Shown: one piece after another, positions 40,298 through 48,172 of the stretch
Layout of the letters: every line of letters begins with the position of its first letter
Numbering within the stretch: position 1 is the stretch's first letter
DNA from: Streptomyces cellulosae
Lineage (GTDB): Bacteria > Actinomycetota > Actinomycetes > Streptomycetales > Streptomycetaceae
Direction: 5' to 3'
Assembly: GCA_014655195.1 (NCBI GenBank)
Contig: BNBH01000012.1
Span: 124,001 to 188,000 of the forward strand
DNA length: 64,000 nt
Position numbers and translations under genes: made by a program
Notes under the pieces: generated by a model
Seen by the model: only the letters and a program-made list of their open reading frames with translations
Database searches by the model: none
What the model was told of the DNA's origin: nothing

Positions 40298-40813
40298 CTA
40301 CGGCCGACGGCGCGGGGCCGGCTCCGTCAGCACCTCGAACCGGGCAGGGCCGACGAGAAGGACCCCGTCGTCGAGTGGCGTGCAGCGCACCCCGCCCTTG
40401 TCCCGGAGCGCCTTCTGTGCGCCCGGGCCGACGGTGACGTTCATCCACGCGCAGGGCCGCGCCGGACGGTTCAGCGAGAACCGCACCGGTCCCTCCCCGC
40501 AGTCGAGACTGACCGTCGCGCCGATCAGAGCGTCGACGTCGACACCGCGCAGCAGCACGTTGCGCCGGGTCTGCCGCAGGTCGACGGCGGGATCGATCTC
40601 CATGGGGAGGTTCTCCACGGACATCATGGTCACGGAGGCGTCCCGGTGCGCGGCCTGCGCGAAGTAGCGGTCGCCCACCAGCCCCAGGCGCGCCCGCACC
40701 TCCGCGCGCCCGACGCGCTCGTCGTCCGGTCCGGGCGCGGGCCCCTCCGAGGGCCGCCCGGCCAGCCGGTGCGCGGGCGACACCAGAAGCTGCACCACCT
40801 CGACGTCGATCAT
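40298..40813 (-). CDS. MOSC-domain protein
   Basis: A 171-residue protein of the MOSC (molybdenum cofactor sulfurase C-terminal) family. Telltale parts are RLGLVGDRYFAQAAHRD, ENLPMEIDPAVDLRQTRRNV, LNRPARPCAWMNVT and KGGVRCTPLDDG. The conserved Cys (in RPCAW and in GVRC) are present. MOSC proteins transfer sulfur or bind molybdenum cofactor and may detoxify N-hydroxylated compounds. It lies 6 kb from the molybdoenzyme operon, which is suggestive but proves nothing. Start is ATG 40813. Confidence 0.83.
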   Translation of the reverse strand: MIDVEVVQLLVSPAHRLAGRPSEGPAPGPDDERVGRAEVRARLGLVGDRYFAQAAHRDASVTMMSVENLPMEIDPAVDLRQTRRNVLLRGVDVDALIGATVSLDCGEGPVRFSLNRPARPCAWMNVTVGPGAQKALRDKGGVRCTPLDDGVLLVGPARFEVLTEPAPRRRP

Positions 40814-40855
40814 GCGCTTCCTCGTCGGCTCCGGCGGACACGGCCGGCACCGACC

Positions 40856-41992
40856 CTACCCGCCGGAACCGGCACCGTCCGCCGTCGCCGGCGCGGGCTC
40901 CTCCGCCCCCCGCCCCGTGACCCGCAGCACCACCGTGGCGGTGATTCCCGCGAGCGTGCCCCACAGCACAGCCGCGCTCGTCCCGTCACCGAGTCCCGAC
41001 GCCGCCTGGAGCAGATGCCAGGCCGTCGTCCCGCTGTCGACGACCACCACGCGCCACAGATGCCGCACCAGCGACCCCAGAACGATGGCGCACACCGTGC
41101 ACGCCGCCATCGCCGGGACCGAGACCTTCGTGAGCATCCCCGGAAGCCACCGCAGCGCGCACCACACCACCGCGAGCAGCAGCACGTCACCGAACCGCAC
41201 CAGCAGCCAGTCCCACAGCCCGACCCCCGACGGACCCGACCAGAGGCCCAGCAGCAGCCACTGCCGCAGCAGATCACCCGGCTCGGAGAGGAACCCGCCG
41301 CCCGTGAACATCGACTGGATGCGTGCCGCGTTCGCCTGGTACGACAGCACCACCACGGACACCGCGACGACCGCGGTGCCGATGGTCGCGGCGACGACGG
41401 CGGTCCGCGCCGGGACGTCCCCACGCGGCTGCGGCTCGGCGTTCTTGAGAACCAGCCGGGCCACGAACACCGTCCACACCGCCGCGAGGAGCGCCAGGGG
41501 CACGAGCACCGTCCGCCCGGCCGAGGCCAGCGCGGCGAGCTGCGGCAGGAACCGGTGACTTCCGCGCCCGCCCGACGCGATCAGCCACGGGGCCGACACG
41601 GTCACCGCGAGGGTCCCGGCCACCACACCCCACGCCCACAGGGCGAGGAGCGCCTGCCAGACCCGGCCGGGTTCCGCCGGCAGCCGCCTGACCAGCAGCA
41701 GGGACCCGGCCGCGTAGAACAGGAACACGGCGACGAAGCGGATCTGCATCGCCGTGTCGTGCAGGGCGAGGTAGCTGGCGCCGTCGGCCGTCGCCGTCAC
41801 GGACGCGGCGGGCCGCGGGTCGTACGCCCACGGGTTCAGCCAGGACCGCAGCGCGTTGGCCGTCTCGATGCCCAGCGCGCCGGTGGCGCCGTCCAGGTCC
41901 AGCGCGTCGGCGCTCGCGCCCGCCCACCACAGCAGCAGCGTCAGCATCAGCCCGCCCGCCACGGCCGGTATCGCCGCGTGCCGGTACTCCAT
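40856..41992 (-). CDS. Multi-spanning membrane protein of unknown function
   Basis: A 378-residue protein with about eight membrane helices and short hydrophilic loops. The N-terminal external region contains a possible ligand-binding segment (DLDGATGALGIETANALRSW). I took ATG 41992, with GGGGGGGCGGGAC upstream, rather than the GTG 15 codons earlier. Family not recognised. The C-terminus is a short Ala/Glu/Pro-rich cytoplasmic tail. Its stop is 42 bp upstream of the start of the MOSC gene, which reads the same way, so a two-gene unit is possible. Confidence 0.72.
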   Translation of the reverse strand: MEYRHAAIPAVAGGLMLTLLLWWAGASADALDLDGATGALGIETANALRSWLNPWAYDPRPAASVTATADGASYLALHDTAMQIRFVAVFLFYAAGSLLLVRRLPAEPGRVWQALLALWAWGVVAGTLAVTVSAPWLIASGGRGSHRFLPQLAALASAGRTVLVPLALLAAVWTVFVARLVLKNAEPQPRGDVPARTAVVAATIGTAVVAVSVVVLSYQANAARIQSMFTGGGFLSEPGDLLRQWLLLGLWSGPSGVGLWDWLLVRFGDVLLLAVVWCALRWLPGMLTKVSVPAMAACTVCAIVLGSLVRHLWRVVVVDSGTTAWHLLQAASGLGDGTSAAVLWGTLAGITATVVLRVTGRGAEEPAPATADGAGSGG

Positions 41993-42090
41993 GTCCCGCC
42001 CCCCCCCGTACCCCGTCCTCGTCCCCTTCGCCACCAACTGACGGTGGCCCAGGGGACCTTACGCGTTGGTGATCACATGGGGGTCACGGT

Positions 42091-42136
42091 GAGGCGGCAC
42101 CTCCCAGGCTTTTGGGGCACTGGGGGAGGCACCACT
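42091..42136. repeat. Hairpin-forming intergenic repeat-like element
   Basis: GCACCTCCCAGGC, then TTTTGGGGCA and CTGGGGGAGGCACC form an imperfect hairpin within a 369-bp non-coding stretch. Very similar CCTCCCAG...CTGGGGGAGG hairpins are, as I recall, scattered in Streptomyces intergenic regions. It is not linked to a promoter I can see. Confidence 0.4.
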
Positions 42137-42196
42137 GCCCGGAGCCAGGGCGGCAGCGGCGGCGGGGCGCTTTGAGCGGCTGTGGCGTCAGCACCC

Positions 42197-42253
42197 TTCA
42201 GGGGCGCGGTGAATTGCGCGACCAGCCACATACGAGCCGCACCCGGCGCTGCA
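42197..42253 (+). repeat. Dispersed intergenic repeat, copy A
   Basis: Begins CTTCAGGGGCGCGGTGAATT and continues GCGCGACCAGCC. It aligns with two copies near 57.1-57.3 kb (consensus CAGGGGCGCGGGGAACTGCG). This lies in the non-coding 41993-42361 stretch, which otherwise holds only the hairpin at 42091. Confidence 0.7.
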
Positions 42254-42361
42254 GAGGCAGCACCGGATCCGGAAGCGTGTTCGCGTCGGGAGGGGGAACG
42301 AGAGGTCGCACGGACCGCCCGGTCCGCGGCCCACGGCCCCACCGCAACCCTGGAGGACTTC

Positions 42362-42604
42362 ATGATGGTCGTCGGCATCATCGCCGTCTGCGTGGTCATC
42401 GCCCTGCTCGCCTTCTTCGTGCCACGCCTGTCACGACACCCGCAGAACGGCACGCAACGCACCCTGGGCCTCGGCTCGCGCGCAGGATCCAAGGCCCCGG
42501 GGCCGCTCGGCCGGCTCCTCAGCAAGCCGTTCAGCTCCAGCTCCCGTGCCGTGGGCCGCAGCGGCTCCGCCGGCCGCCGCGCGCGCGGCAGGATGCCGTT
42601 CTGA
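42362..42604 (+). CDS. DUF6411-like small membrane protein
   Basis: An 80-residue protein with one N-terminal membrane helix (about 3-20, VVGIIAVCVVIALLAFFV) and a basic Ser/Arg/Gly-rich cytoplasmic tail. The PRLSRHPQNGTQRTLGLGSR and APGPLGRLLSKPFSSSSRAV stretches are strongly conserved in Streptomyces proteins of the DUF6411 type as I recall them. RBS GGAGG precedes the two adjacent ATGs. Function unknown; the tail could bind DNA, RNA or the membrane surface. Confidence 0.72.
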   Translation: MMVVGIIAVCVVIALLAFFVPRLSRHPQNGTQRTLGLGSRAGSKAPGPLGRLLSKPFSSSSRAVGRSGSAGRRARGRMPF

Positions 42605-42639
42605 CCCGTGCGCCGTTCCGAGCCGCGCCGCAGGCGGGG

Positions 42640-43266
42640 TCACGACGTCCGGGGCGGCACCTCCGTGGCGTACCGCGGCCGGCCCGAGGGCCGGTGGACC
42701 TGGAACGTCACCCCGCCCGGCGTGGCCCATGAGTCCACCAGCTTCAGCGCGCCGTCCGGGCCGTCCGCCGGGAACAGCCGCGTGCCCTGGCCCACGATCA
42801 CCGGGTAGGTCAGCAGGATCATCTCGTCGATCAGACCCTCGGCGGCCAGCCACCGCACCAGCTGCCCGCTGCCGTGCACCTGGAGCTCACCGGGCATCCG
42901 CTCCTTGAGCTCCCGCACGGCGGCGGCCGGGTCACCGGCCAGCACGGTCGTGTGCGCCCAGCCCGGGTCGGTGAGCGTCTTCGACACGACGTACTTCGGC
43001 CGCGCGTGCAGCGGTCCCGCGACCGGGTTGTCCTCCGGGTCGGCCATGGCGCCCCACGAGGCGGCGAAGATCTCGTAGGTCCTGCGCCCGAACAGGAACG
43101 CGTCGGCGCGGCCGTACACCCCGCCGAGATGCGTCATGGTCTCCTCGTCGACGAGCGGCAGCGCCCAGCCGCCGCGCTCGAAACCGCCCCGGCGGTCCTC
43201 GTCGGCCAGGCCGGGGCCCTGCATGACGCCGTCGACGGAGACGTTGGTGATCGTGGTCAGCTTCAT
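42640..43266 (-). CDS. Dihydrofolate reductase-like (RibD C-terminal) family protein
   Basis: A 208-residue protein of the DHFR/RibD C-terminal superfamily. NVSVDGVMQGPG opens the domain, DAFLFGRRTYEIFAASW is the nucleotide-binding segment, and LQVHGSGQLVRWLAAEGLID with LTYPVIVGQGTRLFP is the C-terminal family signature. These proteins are NADPH-dependent reductases of unknown substrates, not the classical FolA. Start is ATG 43266. Confidence 0.87.
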   Translation of the reverse strand: MKLTTITNVSVDGVMQGPGLADEDRRGGFERGGWALPLVDEETMTHLGGVYGRADAFLFGRRTYEIFAASWGAMADPEDNPVAGPLHARPKYVVSKTLTDPGWAHTTVLAGDPAAAVRELKERMPGELQVHGSGQLVRWLAAEGLIDEMILLTYPVIVGQGTRLFPADGPDGALKLVDSWATPGGVTFQVHRPSGRPRYATEVPPRTS

Positions 43267-43441
43267 GGTGTCCGCTCCCGCTTCCCGGGCACGGCGCCCG
43301 GTGCGCCGCCTCCTCCTCGGTGGGGACTCCGCCGGCCTCGTGGACTCATCGGCGTCCCCCGCCGGGCCCTGGCGACCCGACGGACCCGGCCTTCGCGGCG
43401 CATACTGACGGTGACGCCGGCGCCGGAACGGGAGACCGCAC

Positions 43442-44683
43442 ATGGACGAACCGCGGGTCGACCACCAGGCCCTCTTCTCGGTCCTGCCCAACCCCTACCT
43501 GGTGCTGGACGCCGACCTCGCCGTCGTCGACGTCAACGAGATGTACCTCAGAGTGACCGGACGCACCCGTGAAGAGCTGATCGGCCAGTACCTCTTCGAC
43601 GTCTACCCGGACAACCCGGAGGACCCGGCGGCGGACGGCATCCGCAACCTCGCCGCCTCGCTGCAGCGCGTCCTGCGGACCAAGGAGCCCGAGGCGCTCG
43701 CCGTGCAGCGCTACGACCTCCCGGTGCCCGGCCGCCCCGGCGCCTTCCAGGAACGCTGGTGGTCACCCGTCAACACGCCCGTGCTCGGCCCCGACGGGGA
43801 GATCGAGTGGATCGTCCACCGGGTCGAGGACATGACCGAGTTCCTGCTGTCCCGCCCCGTGCACGACACTCCGACCGGCCGGACACGCACCCGGGCCGTC
43901 ACGGAGGCCGAGCTGTACGCGAAGGCGCGGCAGCTGCAGGAGACCAACGAGAAGCTCCGCGCCGCCCACGACTGGGAACGCCGCACCGCGCTCGCCCTCC
44001 AGGACGTCATGCTGCACGCCCCAGACCTGGCCGCGCACCGCGGCATCGCCGTGCGCTACATGCCGGCCACCCGCTCCCTCAACGTGTGCGGCGACTGGTA
44101 CGACGTGGTGGACCTGGACGACGACTGCTTCACCGTCGCGGTCGGGGACGTCGTCGGTCACGGCCTGGAGGCCGCCGCCGTCATGGGCATGCTGCGCAGC
44201 GCCCTGTCCGCCGCCGTGCGCGCCATCCGCGAACCCGGCGCCGCGATGGACCTCCTCAGCCGGTACGCCCGCACCTTCGAGGGCGCGCTGGCGACCACCG
44301 CGGCCAAGGCCGTCGTCGACACCCGCGCCCGCACCGTCACGTACACCTGCGCAGGCCACCCGCCGCCGGTGCTGGGACACCGTGACGGCCCGGCGATCCT
44401 GCTGGACCGGGCCACCGACCCGCCGCTGGGCATCCTCACCGACAAGACCCCGCGCCCGCAGGCCACCCTTTCCTACGCCCCGGGCGACACCCTGGTGCTC
44501 TACACCGACGGCCTGATCGAACGCCGCGGCGAGGACATCGACGCGGGGCTGCTGCGCCTCACCGACGCGGTCACCCACCACGCGGACCTCGACCCGGAAC
44601 CCCTCGCCGACACCCTGCTCACCCGCCTGGGCGTAGCGGACGGGGGCCGCGACGACATCGCGCTGATCGTCGTACGTCTGTGA
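43442..44683 (+). CDS. PAS-domain PP2C (SpoIIE-type) phosphatase
   Basis: A 413-residue signalling protein. The PAS domain is at about 8-140 (LFSVLPNPYLVLDADLAVVD, YLRVTGRTREELIGQYLFDV). A coiled linker (about 155-185) leads to a SpoIIE-type phosphatase domain (about 200-410). Metal-binding Asp occur in NVCGDWYDV and VAVGDVVGHGLEAA, and DGLIERRGEDIDAGLLRLTD is also present. There is no HATPase domain, so it is not one of the PAS-SpoIIE-HATPase proteins with both activities. It probably dephosphorylates an anti-sigma-factor antagonist in response to a signal sensed by the PAS domain. Confidence 0.9.
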   Translation: MDEPRVDHQALFSVLPNPYLVLDADLAVVDVNEMYLRVTGRTREELIGQYLFDVYPDNPEDPAADGIRNLAASLQRVLRTKEPEALAVQRYDLPVPGRPGAFQERWWSPVNTPVLGPDGEIEWIVHRVEDMTEFLLSRPVHDTPTGRTRTRAVTEAELYAKARQLQETNEKLRAAHDWERRTALALQDVMLHAPDLAAHRGIAVRYMPATRSLNVCGDWYDVVDLDDDCFTVAVGDVVGHGLEAAAVMGMLRSALSAAVRAIREPGAAMDLLSRYARTFEGALATTAAKAVVDTRARTVTYTCAGHPPPVLGHRDGPAILLDRATDPPLGILTDKTPRPQATLSYAPGDTLVLYTDGLIERRGEDIDAGLLRLTDAVTHHADLDPEPLADTLLTRLGVADGGRDDIALIVVRL

Positions 44684-44691
44684 CCGCCGGG

Positions 44692-45480
44692 TCAGCGCGC
44701 GCCCGCGGGGAGGGCCTCCCGCGCCGCCTGCCGTGCGCGGCGCCGGCCGGTCGCCGCGTACCACTGCGCGGCGAGGACCAGCGCGAGGAGCACTTCCACG
44801 GCGTCCCCGCCGTAGTACATCAGATGCGCCCCGGCCCGCAGATCGGCCGCCGCGAACGACGTCCCCGGCGGCCCCGCCACGTACAGGCTCTTGGCCAGAA
44901 CCGCGTGAGCCGCACCCGCCGCCAGCAGCGTCACCGCCCGCAGCGGCAGACCGCACCGGCCGCGCACCGGGTCGAGCCGGCAGACGGCCATCGCGAACAG
45001 CAGCCCGGCCAGCAGCATGTGCAGCTCCAGAAGACCGCCCAGCAGCGGGTTCCGGTGCGTGGCGGCCCACAGGTCCGTGCGGTACAGCAGCCACAACCCG
45101 CCGACGTCGACGGCCGCGGCGACCGGAGGGAACAGCAGCCACCCGGCGGCGGGGGAGTGCGCCACCCGCAGCAGCCCCCGGCGCGCCCCGCCCGGCGGCA
45201 GCAGCCGCAGCACGAGCGTGAGCGGGCGGGCCATCGCGAGGAGCGCGGGTCCCGCCATCGCCACCAGCAGATGACGGCCGGTGTGCGCGGTGAACAACCC
45301 GCCCGGCACCGGACCGGCCAGCCCCCACACCACGGCCGCGCACCCCGTCGCGAACACACAGTCCCGCAGCCACGGCCAGGCGTCACCCCGCGTCCGCAGC
45401 CGGACGGCGCCCACCGCGTACACCACGGCGGCGAGCACACACGCGAGCGCGAGAGGCGCCGCCACCGGACCGGCGGTCAT
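44692..45480 (-). CDS. CtaG-like cytochrome c oxidase assembly membrane protein
   Basis: A 262-residue membrane protein with about seven segments and the Caa3/CtaG features GGLFTAHTGRHLLVAMAGPA, LLYRTDLWAATHRNPLLGG and LHMLLAGLLFAMAVCRLDP. His residues in the first and third of these segments may bind copper. It probably helps to assemble a copper-containing oxidase. Its start overlaps the stop of the upstream DUF2243 gene (ATGA at 45477-45480), a gene pair I recall as recurrent in actinobacteria. Confidence 0.85.
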   Translation of the reverse strand: MTAGPVAAPLALACVLAAVVYAVGAVRLRTRGDAWPWLRDCVFATGCAAVVWGLAGPVPGGLFTAHTGRHLLVAMAGPALLAMARPLTLVLRLLPPGGARRGLLRVAHSPAAGWLLFPPVAAAVDVGGLWLLYRTDLWAATHRNPLLGGLLELHMLLAGLLFAMAVCRLDPVRGRCGLPLRAVTLLAAGAAHAVLAKSLYVAGPPGTSFAAADLRAGAHLMYYGGDAVEVLLALVLAAQWYAATGRRRARQAAREALPAGAR

Positions 45481-45968
45481 GACACCCGCCGCCCTCCGGC
45501 CCGCCGGGCGCGCGCCAGCGACACGCCCCCGATCACCAACAGCACGAGCCCCGCCAGATTCCACGCCCAGTCGTACGGAGTGACGTCGACGCCGTACCGC
45601 ACCTGGTGCACGCGCAGCACCTTGTGGTCCACGATGCCGTCGAACACCTGGAAGGCGCCCGCGCCGAGGAAGACCCCGCTCCACGCGTGGCCGGGCGCCA
45701 GCGCACCGCGCCGCCGCAGATCGGCGTACAGGAAGAACCCGGCGACCAGCGCCAGCAGTTCGGCGGTGTGCAGCAGCCCGTCCGAGAGCAGGGCCACGCC
45801 GGACGTGGAGCGGTCGTAGAAGTGGTGCCAGTGCAGCAGCTGGTGGAACACGATCTCGTCCACGGCCGCCATGACGGCGGCCCCGACGACCGCGCAGACC
45901 AGCAGCGACCGTCGGGGCTCGGGGCGTCGTGCGGCGGCCGTGCGGGCCAGGGGGTCAGAGGTGCTCAC
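45477..45968 (-). CDS. DUF2243 membrane protein
   Basis: A 163-residue protein with four membrane segments and the conserved DEIVFHQLLHWHHFYDRSTS motif, then DGIVDHKVLRVHQVRYG and DWAWN. The His residues in both motifs suggest metal or heme binding. DUF2243 is of unknown function and is coupled here to a CtaG-like assembly factor, so a role in copper or heme oxidase biogenesis is plausible. Start ATG 45968. Confidence 0.87.
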   Translation of the reverse strand: MSTSDPLARTAAARRPEPRRSLLVCAVVGAAVMAAVDEIVFHQLLHWHHFYDRSTSGVALLSDGLLHTAELLALVAGFFLYADLRRRGALAPGHAWSGVFLGAGAFQVFDGIVDHKVLRVHQVRYGVDVTPYDWAWNLAGLVLLVIGGVSLARARRAGGRRVS

Positions 45969-46075
45969 GGTGCGGTCCGTCCTTCCGAACGATCGGCTGC
46001 CGCCCGCCGACTACCCCGCGGGGCACGGGTCACCCCGGCGACTCCTCAGGCGGGTTGGCCCCCGCCGAGGGGAGT

Positions 46076-46666
46076 TCAGCCCCCGCCCATCGCCTTGCGC
46101 ACGGTGTCCTTGGTGCGGTCCATGAGGGCCGCCACCGGACCCAGGGCCATGTTCTTCGCGCCGGACTCGACGCCCGGGTGGGGCCGGGTGGGCGCCATCG
46201 CCTCGGCGGCCTTGATCGCCTTCGCCATCGCGGCGAGGTCGGTGACGTCGGTGCTGCGCCGGATGTGGATGAACTCGTAGCGCTCCTCCGCCCGCGCGTG
46301 CATCTGCACGTCACGCCGCAACTCGATCAGCTTCGGCAGGAAGTCGGGCCCGTCGGGGTCCATGTCGTCGAGCACGGCCAGCATCTCCTTGGCCTCCCGC
46401 TCCTCCTTGAGCCGGTCCTCGACGATCTCCTGGCCGCCCGCGACCGAGCGCCGCACGAACGGGTGGACGACCTCCTCCTCGGCGGTCTCGTGCACGGCCA
46501 GCAGCCGCACCAACCGCCGGAAGGCGTCCCGGCGTTCCTCACCGCTGGTGGCCTCGACCTCGTCGAACAGGTTGCGGATGTCGCCGTGCTGGCGCATCAG
46601 CAGGGAGACGACGTCGTCGTCCCGGGAACGGTCGTCCCCGGCCTGCGGGGTCTGCAACTCGGACAT
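46076..46666 (-). CDS. Hemerythrin-like protein
   Basis: A 196-residue helical protein. The HHE-type motifs are visible: RQHGDIRNLFDEV, VHETAEEEVVHPFV and, after the KEEREAKEMLAVLDD helix, MHARAEERYEFIHI. These place it in the bacterial hemerythrin domain group, which binds O2, NO or redox signals on a diiron centre. The C-terminal 50 residues (Pro, Ala, Lys) are an extension. It starts 14 bp after the ferritin-like gene stop, with GGGAGGGG as RBS, so they are co-transcribed. Confidence 0.85.
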   Translation of the reverse strand: MSELQTPQAGDDRSRDDDVVSLLMRQHGDIRNLFDEVEATSGEERRDAFRRLVRLLAVHETAEEEVVHPFVRRSVAGGQEIVEDRLKEEREAKEMLAVLDDMDPDGPDFLPKLIELRRDVQMHARAEERYEFIHIRRSTDVTDLAAMAKAIKAAEAMAPTRPHPGVESGAKNMALGPVAALMDRTKDTVRKAMGGG

Positions 46667-46679
46667 GCCCGTCCCCTCC

Positions 46680-47879
46680 CTACTTCTCGCGCTGCGCGGG
46701 GTCGGGGTGCTCGCCCTCGGTCTGCACACGGTACTCACGCCCGAACATGTCGTCGTGCTCGTGCATCACCCGGTCGCTCGGCGGGTCCTCACCGCCGTGG
46801 ATCCGCTCCTGCATCTTCTCGAACCGCTCGTGCGCCTCGCGTACGTAGCCGGCCCCGAGCGTGGTCAGGTCCATCTGCGTGTCGAGCAGTTCACGCAGAT
46901 ATGCCTTGTTCGGCTCGAAGGTCAGCACGTTGGGCAGCGCGGGGGCGAGCACCTCGGCGGGCTCGCGGCCGTCGAGCCTGCGCATCAGGTCGCACGCCAT
47001 GTGCAGATGCTCCAGCTCCATGTTCAGGTGCAGCTCCCAGATGGCCTTGACCTTCGGGTCGCTCTCCTGCTCCATGAACGAGTAGTACAGGTAGCACTCG
47101 TTGTACTCGTGGTTGACGAGCTGCTCCCACCACGTCTCACCCGGGTCCACCAGGGACTCGTAGTGCGTGACGTGCTCCTCCTCGATCAGCCCGATCTCCT
47201 GGTAGAGCTGGCGGGCGATCGGCTCCATGTAGGTGGGGCCGGTGTTCATGTAGAAGTTCATCGTCTGCTGCTCGGTCGACATGATCGTCAACGCGTGCAG
47301 CTTCGACAGCGGGTCCGTCCGGTCCTTCTGGTACGGGTCGCGGACGTTGTCGACCGGGTCGCGGTGGTGGTACCGCGTGGGCCGGCCCGGCATCACCTCG
47401 GTGAGGTTGTCGACGATCGACTCGGCCTTGCGGTGCTCGATCATCTCGTACAGGTTGGCGTACCGGTACAGATGGTCGAAGTCCTCCAGCACACCGAACT
47501 GGTACGCCTGCTGCAGATACGGGTCCGGCTCCATCCGCGCCACCCATGCGGTCAGGTCCACGGCCACCTGCTCGTACGCGATGGTCGTCTCCAGCACCGA
47601 GGACAGGCCGGGCAGCAGCCAGTTGACCGCCTTCTGCTGCTGCGCCTCGATGTACCGGGTCTGGGCCAGCTGCCGCTTGATCTCCGGGTCGACGGTGTTG
47701 CGGGCGAGCTGGTGGCTGAACAGGATCGCCTCCACCTCGATCCCGTTCATGGTGATGACGCGACAGCGGGTGTACGGGTCGCAGCGGTCCGGGTCGATGG
47801 GCTCCACGTTCAGCTCGCGCCAGTTGCGCAGCTGGCGGTCCAGCGGGATGCCGCGCTGCTCCAGCGGGTTGAAGGTCAT
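46680..47879 (-). CDS. Large ferritin-like diiron protein of unknown function
   Basis: A 399-residue soluble protein. Helical parts with carboxylate/His motifs occur at EEEHVTHYESL and ELEHLHMACDLMRR, with further acidic His-containing motifs upstream (AYEQVAVDL, DFDHLYRYANLYEMIEHRKA). This fits a double-length ferritin-like fold binding two irons. The reaction is unknown. The start is ATG 47879 because the GAGGAG site is well spaced; the GTG two codons earlier is not. It is first of a two-gene unit with hemerythrin, so both may deal with oxygen, nitric oxide or iron. Confidence 0.7.
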   Translation of the reverse strand: MTFNPLEQRGIPLDRQLRNWRELNVEPIDPDRCDPYTRCRVITMNGIEVEAILFSHQLARNTVDPEIKRQLAQTRYIEAQQQKAVNWLLPGLSSVLETTIAYEQVAVDLTAWVARMEPDPYLQQAYQFGVLEDFDHLYRYANLYEMIEHRKAESIVDNLTEVMPGRPTRYHHRDPVDNVRDPYQKDRTDPLSKLHALTIMSTEQQTMNFYMNTGPTYMEPIARQLYQEIGLIEEEHVTHYESLVDPGETWWEQLVNHEYNECYLYYSFMEQESDPKVKAIWELHLNMELEHLHMACDLMRRLDGREPAEVLAPALPNVLTFEPNKAYLRELLDTQMDLTTLGAGYVREAHERFEKMQERIHGGEDPPSDRVMHEHDDMFGREYRVQTEGEHPDPAQREK

Positions 47880-47969
47880 GGGCACGCTCCTCTTCGAGGG
47901 GCCGGACGCGCGGACGCCCCCGCACCGGCGGAGCGTCCGCGTGTCCGGCGGGGCACGTCCTCATGCTGG

Positions 47970-47981
47970 GTGCGATCGCAC
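47970..47981. promoter_or_regulatory. 12-bp palindrome in a divergent promoter region
   Basis: GTGCGATCGCAC is a perfect palindrome 91 bp upstream of the ferritin-like start and 190 bp upstream of the GH5 gene. It could be an operator for either. No adjacent regulator gene. Confidence 0.35.
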
Positions 47982-48172
47982 GGGCCCGCCACGCCACACG
48001 CCCGTCGGACGCGGACGTGCCTCGGATGCCGCATGCGGATGGCCGAAGCGGGGGCCGTATGGACAATGACGACGCCGTCCCGGTCCTGGGCGAGTGCGGC
48101 GCTGCCCCGGTATGGACCGTCCGTGTGTCATGACCGCATCATGAAGTGACCTTCGTGGAGGGAGCGGCGGCC

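Noticed and set aside
41856..42041. Short plus-strand frame antisense to the membrane protein start
   Set aside because: No RBS and only shadow composition.
47970..47981. HIP1-like GCGATCGC site
   Set aside because: HIP1 is a cyanobacterial repeat; here it is one isolated palindrome, so I recorded it only as a possible operator.
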